Assembly: GCA_964465665.1 (NCBI GenBank)
Contig: CAYXKM010000158.1
Location: forward strand, 1-12,749
DNA: 12,749 bases
From: JAKEGN01 sp964465665
GTDB taxonomy: Bacteria > Pseudomonadota > Gammaproteobacteria > Steroidobacterales > Woeseiaceae
Reading direction: 5' to 3'
Numbering within the stretch: position 1 is the stretch's first letter; every line of letters starts with the position of its first letter. Positions 7,767-12,749 of the stretch are shown here, piece by piece. The notes beneath the pieces were generated by a model. That model saw only the letters and a list, made by a program, of their open reading frames with translations, made no database searches and had not been told where the DNA came from. Made by a program: the position numbers and the translations under genes.

Positions 7767-8339
7767 ATGGAGCGTTATGCAACGGCCGCCATCAGCTACG
7801 TCATGACCATCACGACTTGTGCATTACCCGATGATGCACTGCTGCAGAAGTACAGGCTAGCGCCCTCCAGCGCCATGGGTACCACGTACACGGACTGCTA
7901 TCAGACTCGTATCTTGGGGGCTGTAGCGCTCGGCGACTATGTTTTTGCGTTCTATACAACCTGGTTGTTTGGTCTCGAGCGATGGATCCTGCGCCATCTT
8001 GTGCACAAACCGTCGACAGATGCCGCTGCCCGCGAGCTTGCTGAAGGCCTGACAACTGAATTTGCTGCGTGGCACGTGGAGGCCCGCACGTCGACGCAAC
8101 TCCTGATGTGTGACTTCCAGGGCAGGACGCGGTCCTGGTTTATGGTCAAGCCGGTATCCGTGAACGGCGGGTCATTCACGGAGTTGCGATTCGGCTCGGC
8201 GGTTGTGCCTGCTGTGAGCGGAGACAGGGGCGAGGCGCGGACCGGGCGCGCTTACCGCATGCTGCTGCCCATGCACCGCGTGTATTCCAGGCTGCTCCTG
8301 CGTGCGGCGTTAACGCGCCTGCATCGCACGGCAAAGTGA
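7767..8339 (+). CDS. Conserved-looking hypothetical protein, 190 residues (possibly DUF2867-like)
   Basis: I do not firmly recognise this protein. It is soluble, with no signal peptide or clear membrane helix. Notable segments are YTDCYQTRI near the N-terminus, FYTTWLFGLERWILRHLV, an acidic helical middle, CDFQGRTRSWFMV, LRFGSAVVP, and a basic C-terminus. The general form recalls DUF2867-type proteins, which are sometimes fused to or encoded beside SDR enzymes; it follows such a gene by 30 bp, so shared transcription is likely. Two starts are possible: ATG 7767, with GGGA only two bases before it, and ATG 7803, which would remove 12 residues and has no better ribosome site. The gene is the last of the plus-strand series and converges on the peptidase gene. 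Confidence 0.7.
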   Translation: MERYATAAISYVMTITTCALPDDALLQKYRLAPSSAMGTTYTDCYQTRILGAVALGDYVFAFYTTWLFGLERWILRHLVHKPSTDAAARELAEGLTTEFAAWHVEARTSTQLLMCDFQGRTRSWFMVKPVSVNGGSFTELRFGSAVVPAVSGDRGEARTGRAYRMLLPMHRVYSRLLLRAALTRLHRTAK

Positions 8340-8375
8340 GTTCGCCGCCAGGAAATGCCTGTCGACTTACTGTTT
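8340..8375. other. Convergent gene junction, possible weak terminator
   Basis: Only 36 bp separate the two convergent stop codons. CAGG-AAATG-CCTG (8350-8362) can form a 4-bp stem, and a five-T run follows on the plus strand after a gap. This is too weak to call a real terminator, but it is the only candidate at this boundary. Confidence 0.2.
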
Positions 8376-9890
8376 TTACTGCGACTTTCGCGCGTCGATG
8401 AAGTCATCGAACGCTCCTGGTTTCGACAGCATTGCCTCGACCTCGTCGATCTCTATCGGCACGCCGCGGCTTAGCCACTCGTAACCGTCTTCGGTCACCA
8501 GCACGTCATCTTCGAAGGCAATGCGCGCTTCGCCAGGCTTCATCACGCCTTGCTCTATGGACAAGACCATACCTGCTTGCAGAGGCACGATGTAGTCGCC
8601 CTCGTCATGAACTTCCATTCCTATGAAGTGCCCAATACCGTAATAATAGTCCTCGTCGTAGCCGCCGGCCTCGCGCAACATTTCGATTGCTTTATCGTGT
8701 AGCTCCCACCAGGTGACTCCGGGCCGCACCATGCTGATCACGGTCTTTTGCACATCCAGCGCAATCGTGTAAAGGCGCCGCTGTTCGGCCGTGAACTTGC
8801 CGTCGACCGGTGCGGCACGCTGAAGATCGGCGGAGTAATGATTGAACTCGGCTCCGGTGTCGGTCCATACCATGTCGCCTGCCTGAATCACCGCACCACC
8901 CGAACGTGGCACGAATTCGATCCAGCCCTCCGGTATGTGCGGTCCAGCCTCTACGCCGATACTCGGCTGGCGTTGCACTGACGTCGGAAATCCGAGCGCC
9001 GCACCGTGATAGCGATAAACAAAATCCATGATCTCCATGACTTCGGTCTCGGTCATGCCGGCACGCGCCGCGCGCAGTGCCTCGACGATTCCGTCACCGG
9101 TGATTTCGACGGCACGACGCAGATTGACCAGTGACCACGAGTCCTGAAGCATTCGAATGCGGTCAAGAATATCGGCCGAATCCCGCGCGTCTATCTCGGG
9201 TGAGAAACGTTGAATGCGCTCGAAAGTTTCGAGGCGTGCCGGTTCGGGCTCACCGAGTCGAAAGAACCTGGGATAGTTCAGGTACAGGATCTTCTCGTCA
9301 TCGCCCCAGGCACGAGACAAAGCAGCGGCCAGCGGCCAGCGGCGAACCTGCGTGATACGCCAGTCGCGAAAATCCGTCATCGCGACCGACAGCTCTTTTT
9401 CCAGCTCTTCGAATGGCCGGACGTCGGTTATTCCTGTGCGCCGTGCCAGCGCCGCCAGGTCACCCGAAGTGAAAAGTATGGATCGGGCCTGCGGCGCTTC
9501 GTCCAGGCGCCCCGCCGAATTCTCTGCGGCGGGTACCAGTAACAGCGCAGAATTAAGGCTGTCGAGGCCTTCGAGACCGGTCAGATAGATAAAATCGTGA
9601 TTGTCGGAATGTGGAACCTGGAACTCGAGACGCCGTTCCTGGGCGCGGTCCACTGAAAAAATCAGCATTGCGCCATCTGGAATCGCCTCCAGGACTCGCG
9701 CCCGCCGCTTTGAAAATATTGTTCGAAGTTGCTCGGGGTCCGGATTCTTGACATCGATACTCCGCGCGATCGCCGCTTCTTCTGCATAGTCATATGAAAA
9801 CAGGCCGGACTTGTCGTCGGCAAATACCGCAGAGAGCGCCATGAAAACGACAAAACCGGTTAGCATTCGACTGTTCGACGGAGCCTTCAT
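8376..9890 (-). CDS. Exported M24-family metallopeptidase, Xaa-Pro aminopeptidase-like
   Basis: This is a 504-residue protein from the ATG at 9890. AAGGA six bases upstream supports this over the TTG seven codons earlier, which overlaps the ligase stop region. Residues 1-25 form a signal peptide (hydrophobic MLTGFVVFMALSAVFA), so the enzyme is probably periplasmic, unlike cytoplasmic PepP. An N-terminal creatinase/AMP_N-like domain contains a DNHDFIYLTG segment. The C-terminal pita-bread domain keeps the metal ligands expected for M24 enzymes: D344, D355, H421 in GHFIGMEVHD, E446 in LSIEQG and E460 in AFEDD. H428 matches the second conserved histidine. The family removes N-terminal residues before proline using two Mn2+ or similar ions. 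It starts 17 bp after the ligase stop, suggesting co-transcription. Confidence 0.93.
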   Translation of the reverse strand: MKAPSNSRMLTGFVVFMALSAVFADDKSGLFSYDYAEEAAIARSIDVKNPDPEQLRTIFSKRRARVLEAIPDGAMLIFSVDRAQERRLEFQVPHSDNHDFIYLTGLEGLDSLNSALLLVPAAENSAGRLDEAPQARSILFTSGDLAALARRTGITDVRPFEELEKELSVAMTDFRDWRITQVRRWPLAAALSRAWGDDEKILYLNYPRFFRLGEPEPARLETFERIQRFSPEIDARDSADILDRIRMLQDSWSLVNLRRAVEITGDGIVEALRAARAGMTETEVMEIMDFVYRYHGAALGFPTSVQRQPSIGVEAGPHIPEGWIEFVPRSGGAVIQAGDMVWTDTGAEFNHYSADLQRAAPVDGKFTAEQRRLYTIALDVQKTVISMVRPGVTWWELHDKAIEMLREAGGYDEDYYYGIGHFIGMEVHDEGDYIVPLQAGMVLSIEQGVMKPGEARIAFEDDVLVTEDGYEWLSRGVPIEIDEVEAMLSKPGAFDDFIDARKSQ

Positions 9891-9907
9891 AGTATGTCCT
9901 TGATTGA

Positions 9908-11413
9908 TCAATTGACTTTCCGATCCCGACCTTCCCAGAACGGTGCGCGTAATTCACGCTTCAAAATCTTTCCGGGTCCGGATTTTGGCAGCTCCTTCGT
10001 GGAGAAGCTTATGTCCTTGGGTATCTTGTATCCGGCAATATGCAATCGACAGAAGGCGATCAGCTCAGTGGCAGCCACTTCCACTCGCGGTACGATGACA
10101 GCATGTACGGCCTCTCCCCACTGGTCGTCCGGAACACCGAAGACCGCTGCCTCGAGCACGGCAGTGTGTTTGTACAACACCTCTTCGACCTCGGAGCAGT
10201 AGACGTTTTCGCCACCCGTGATAATCATGTCCCTGGCACGATCGACAAGGAACACAAATCCCTCCTCATCCATGTAGCCCATATCGCCGGAACGATACCA
10301 GCCATCCTTCAATACCTCAGCTGTCTGCTCCGGTTTGTTCCAGTACCCCTGCATGATGTTCGGACCGCAAGCCATGAGTTCGCCAACTTCACCGTGCGGC
10401 ACATCTCTCCCATTGGGGTCGACGATCCTGACTTGAACGCCGATCAAGGGTTGGCCGCAGGATCGCCCGCGATCGACATCCAGTAACTGTTCCTCAGCTC
10501 GCAGACCGGTAAGCAGCGGTGAGGCCTCGGTCATGCCATAGACGTGCAAAAATTCTGCCGAGGGGAAAGCCGCATGGGCGCGGCGCACCACTTGGGTGGC
10601 GATCGGCGAGCCGCCATGTGCGACGAGGCGCAGCGAGCTTACGTTCCGCGGATCCTTGTGCTGCAACTCGGAAATTGCGGCGATCATTGCAGGCACACCG
10701 AGTGTATGCGTGACGCGATACTTTTCGATCAGGTTCAGCGCCACCGAAGGATCGAAAATCTTGAGTGGAATCTGGCAGCTTGCAGACCAAACGCCGCCCA
10801 GCACTCCATTCGAGCCAGCGGCGTGGAAAAGCGGGGCCATGATGAGAAAGACGTTGTCCTGCATTGGTGGCGACACCGTCATGAATTGAAAGGCGTTCGC
10901 GATCAGGTTGCGGTGCGACAGCATCACACCTTTGGATGCACCCGTCGTTCCGCCGGTGTAGAAAAGTCCGGCAAGAGAGTTTTCCGTTACACCGGCGCCA
11001 AGTTCCGTTTCCTCGGCGGCATCGACCAGCGCGTCATACTCGTCCGGCATCATGATGACTGTATCGACGAGTTCCCGCAGCGCGCCCGGCTCGCGGTCAG
11101 TCAGCAGGACTTTGGCGGCTGCGTCCTTCAGCGCGTACCTCAGTTCGGGTTCGGCGTGGCGGGTATTCAGCGGTACGATGACTAGCCCCGCCGCAGGTAC
11201 CGTGAGATAGGTTTCGATGTACTGCGCCGAATTCGCCGCGAGTATTGCCACCCGGTCACCCGGCAACGCCCCGGCATCCTGCAGCACGCCTGCGAGGCGA
11301 CGACAGCGTGACCAGAGGTCACGGTAAGTGAGTGGCCGATCGTCAAAAAGAACGGCGATGCTGTCGGGTGCAACACAAAGGGCACGTCGCAACGGATCCA
11401 CAAAGGTATGCAT
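9908..11413 (-). CDS. AMP-dependent acyl-CoA synthetase/ligase (ANL superfamily)
   Basis: This 501-residue enzyme activates a carboxylic acid as acyl-AMP, then transfers it to CoA. The ANL motifs appear in order: the phosphate loop YTGGTTGASKG at about 152-162, YGMTE at 292-296, YRSGD at 373-377, the hinge region DRARDMIITGGENVY at 391-405, and PKSGPGKILK with catalytic K482. No extra carrier or condensation domain is present, so it is a stand-alone ligase rather than an NRPS module. Substrate (fatty, aromatic or other acid) is not readable by eye. ATG 11413 is preferred over ATG 11428 because GGGGGA lies five bases before it. It sits between the D-aminoacylase-like gene (207 bp upstream) and the peptidase (17 bp downstream). 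It may activate the acid released by the deacylase; this is inference. Confidence 0.94.
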   Translation of the reverse strand: MHTFVDPLRRALCVAPDSIAVLFDDRPLTYRDLWSRCRRLAGVLQDAGALPGDRVAILAANSAQYIETYLTVPAAGLVIVPLNTRHAEPELRYALKDAAAKVLLTDREPGALRELVDTVIMMPDEYDALVDAAEETELGAGVTENSLAGLFYTGGTTGASKGVMLSHRNLIANAFQFMTVSPPMQDNVFLIMAPLFHAAGSNGVLGGVWSASCQIPLKIFDPSVALNLIEKYRVTHTLGVPAMIAAISELQHKDPRNVSSLRLVAHGGSPIATQVVRRAHAAFPSAEFLHVYGMTEASPLLTGLRAEEQLLDVDRGRSCGQPLIGVQVRIVDPNGRDVPHGEVGELMACGPNIMQGYWNKPEQTAEVLKDGWYRSGDMGYMDEEGFVFLVDRARDMIITGGENVYCSEVEEVLYKHTAVLEAAVFGVPDDQWGEAVHAVIVPRVEVAATELIAFCRLHIAGYKIPKDISFSTKELPKSGPGKILKRELRAPFWEGRDRKVN

Positions 11414-11620
11414 GGATGTCCCCCACATCGATTGCCTGATCGTCTGGTTTCTGGTGATTCGATCGATCAGTTCTGTAGTCTACTTGATTACGGCCGTTGT
11501 GCTCGAGCGACCAAGCAAGCCTGCCTGGGCCAGTCCGGTAACGGCTGTCACGCGGCCGCTGGAGATATTGCCTACGTGAAGATGACAAACAGCGCAAGAA
11601 TCCTGAACACGGCACCGTTG
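11414..11620 (-). other. Intergenic gap inside the minus-strand gene series, with an inverted repeat
   Basis: These 207 bp separate the deacylase stop from the ligase start, much wider than the next junction, so an internal promoter is plausible. CTGATCG (11436-11442) and CGATCAG (11464-11470) form a 7-bp inverted repeat close to the ligase start, with GATCGATC at its upstream side (reading the minus strand). I see no convincing -35/-10 pair, no T-run terminator and no believable small gene. Confidence 0.3.
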
Positions 11621-12749
11621 TCATTCACCGGGCTTGATCACGCGGCCTGGGCGGGCAGCGGTAACCGCGCCGTTGTCGTAGACTTTTTCGCCCGCGACCC
11701 AGACGCCGGCGATGCCGGTGGACAGCAGGTCTGGATTGTCCGCTGTCGCCCTGTCGCCGACCGTCGCCGGATCGAAAAGAACGAGGTCAGCGATCGCGCC
11801 TTCGCGAATGACGCCGCGTTCAGTAAGTCCCATGTGGTGCGCAGACAGGCCGGTCATCTTGTGCACCGCCTGTTCCAGGCTCAGCAGGCCTTCCTCGCGC
11901 ACATATCGTGCAAGGATGCGCGTGAACGCGCCGTGCGACCGCGGGTGCAGATCAACGAGGCCGCCATCCGTGCAGACATTGGTTTCGGGCCAACGCAGCA
12001 ATTGCCGGATGTCGTCCTCGATCATGCTGGTGCCGATAATGGAGTTCGCACCCTTGCCGGTCGATTGCTCCAGGGCGTCGGACTCCGCGGCAAGCTGCAT
12101 GAAAGCAGTAACGGCATCCACATGCCGGGCCTCGGCAATCTCTCTCAGCGTCATGCCGACGTATTCCGGCTGTGGATCGAACTGTGTCATCCACAGGCCA
12201 TCGGGTGGCGCGATCTGCTCTAATGCAAAAGCGACCGCGTCCCGGTCGTTGTAGTCGCGTTCGGGCAGCAACACCATCAGGTCCGATTGCCAGTATTCAT
12301 AAGGGTAGATGTCGGCCGAGATATCGATGCCGTCTTTGCGTGCCGCATCCAGCATCGCCAGGATGCGCGGCGCCTGGCCCCACAGCCTTTTCATCGCAAG
12401 CTTGATGTGCGAGACCTGCACCGGCATCCCGGTAACGCGCCCGACGTTGATGATTTCGGCGATCGCATCCTCGAACCAGCGATCCTCGCTGCGAACGTGA
12501 GCGATATAGCGAGTACCCGCATCCGCAGCAACTTGCGCCAGCGCCAGCACTTCGGCCGGGTCGGAATATATGCCCGGATCGTACTCGAGACCCGCCGCGA
12601 ATCCGATCGCACCGCCGGCAAGTTCCTGTCGCAGCAGTTCCTGCATGCGCGCGATTTCATCGGCCGTTGCGTGCCGTCGGAAGTCATCGCCCATGACCTC
12701 ACGGCGCAGGGTGTTGTGGCCGGCGTAGGAAGCGATATTCACCGTAGCC
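11621..12749 (-). CDS. N-acyl-D-amino-acid deacylase (D-aminoacylase), amidohydrolase superfamily; 5' end outside window
   Basis: The minus-strand frame enters from the right edge and stops with TGA at 11621-11623. About 376 residues are visible; family members run about 480-550, so the N-terminal part with the HxH metal motif is missing. The internal GTG at 12742 is not a likely start, because the coding sequence continues upstream (ATVNIASYAGHNTLR). Diagnostic segments are GAIGFAAGLEYDPG, HVRSE (His at 12497-12499), QVSHIK (His at 12407-12409), CTDGG (Asp at 11966-11968), HPRSHGAF, and the closing strand region REGAIADLVLFDP. By analogy with Alcaligenes D-aminoacylase these His and Asp residues bind zinc. 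The enzyme splits N-acyl-D-amino acids into a carboxylate and a D-amino acid. Substrate range in this subgroup is uncertain. It is probably the head or an inner member of the peptide/acyl catabolic series. Confidence 0.92.
   Translation of the reverse strand, partial: ATVNIASYAGHNTLRREVMGDDFRRHATADEIARMQELLRQELAGGAIGFAAGLEYDPGIYSDPAEVLALAQVAADAGTRYIAHVRSEDRWFEDAIAEIINVGRVTGMPVQVSHIKLAMKRLWGQAPRILAMLDAARKDGIDISADIYPYEYWQSDLMVLLPERDYNDRDAVAFALEQIAPPDGLWMTQFDPQPEYVGMTLREIAEARHVDAVTAFMQLAAESDALEQSTGKGANSIIGTSMIEDDIRQLLRWPETNVCTDGGLVDLHPRSHGAFTRILARYVREEGLLSLEQAVHKMTGLSAHHMGLTERGVIREGAIADLVLFDPATVGDRATADNPDLLSTGIAGVWVAGEKVYDNGAVTAARPGRVIKPGE

Noticed and set aside
9899..9911. Small TTGATCAATCAA-type palindrome at the ligase stop/peptidase ribosome site
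   Set aside because: It is short and AT-rich and coincides with the stop codon and Shine-Dalgarno; nothing suggests a separate function.
11408..12223. 271-residue plus-strand open frame spanning the ligase-deacylase gap
   Set aside because: Most of it is antisense to the deacylase, and it has no ribosome site or family motif.
12740..12742. GTG as the start of the deacylase
   Set aside because: The frame and family-like sequence continue upstream to the window edge, and about 100 N-terminal residues including the HxH motif would be missing.
1..12749. CRISPR arrays, tRNA or rRNA genes, integrase, toxin-antitoxin or phage modules
   Set aside because: I looked on both strands and found no regularly spaced repeats, no cloverleaf-like segment and no translated motif of these systems.

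Overview
The window is 12.7 kb of moderately GC-rich, densely coding bacterial chromosome. A Sec-exported serine hydrolase, a TonB-dependent outer-membrane receptor and Shine-Dalgarno-led genes point to a Gram-negative proteobacterium. The style of the receptor and enzymes suggests an environmental gammaproteobacterium, but this taxonomic call is inference. I see no rRNA, tRNA, CRISPR array, phage gene or transposase gene.

Layout, left to right. (1) 1-1734, minus strand: an exported beta-lactamase-fold serine hydrolase with C-terminal membrane helices, cut by the left edge. (2) A divergent intergenic region of about 170 bp. (3) 1906-2949, plus strand: an AraC-family regulator. (4) 3167-5476, plus: a TonB-dependent receptor. 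(5) 5489-5543: a compact 55-bp imperfect palindrome resembling a REP/MITE-type element. (6) 5582-6730, plus: a DUF819-type polytopic membrane protein. (7) 6810-7736, plus: an NDUFA9-like atypical SDR interrupted by one in-frame TAA. (8) 7767-8339, plus: a conserved-looking small protein of unknown function. (9) Convergent to these, a minus-strand series read from the right edge: an N-acyl-D-amino-acid deacylase (cut by the right edge), an acyl-CoA ligase (11413-9908) and an exported M24 Xaa-Pro aminopeptidase-like enzyme (9890-8376). The last two are 17 bp apart.

The contents suggest nutrient scavenging. A receptor brings a substrate across the outer membrane, probably controlled by the neighbouring AraC regulator. 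A DUF819 protein may move a solute across the inner membrane. Exported hydrolases cleave peptides. The deacylase would release an acyl group and a D-amino acid, and the ligase could activate the released acid as a CoA thioester. N-acylated or D-amino-acid-containing peptides are an attractive common substrate, but this is a hypothesis from gene content only.

I did not find a clearly new defence, mobile or RNA system. The observations most worth following are the nonsense-split SDR gene, the palindromic element between the receptor and DUF819 genes, and the possible acyl-peptide catabolic cluster.
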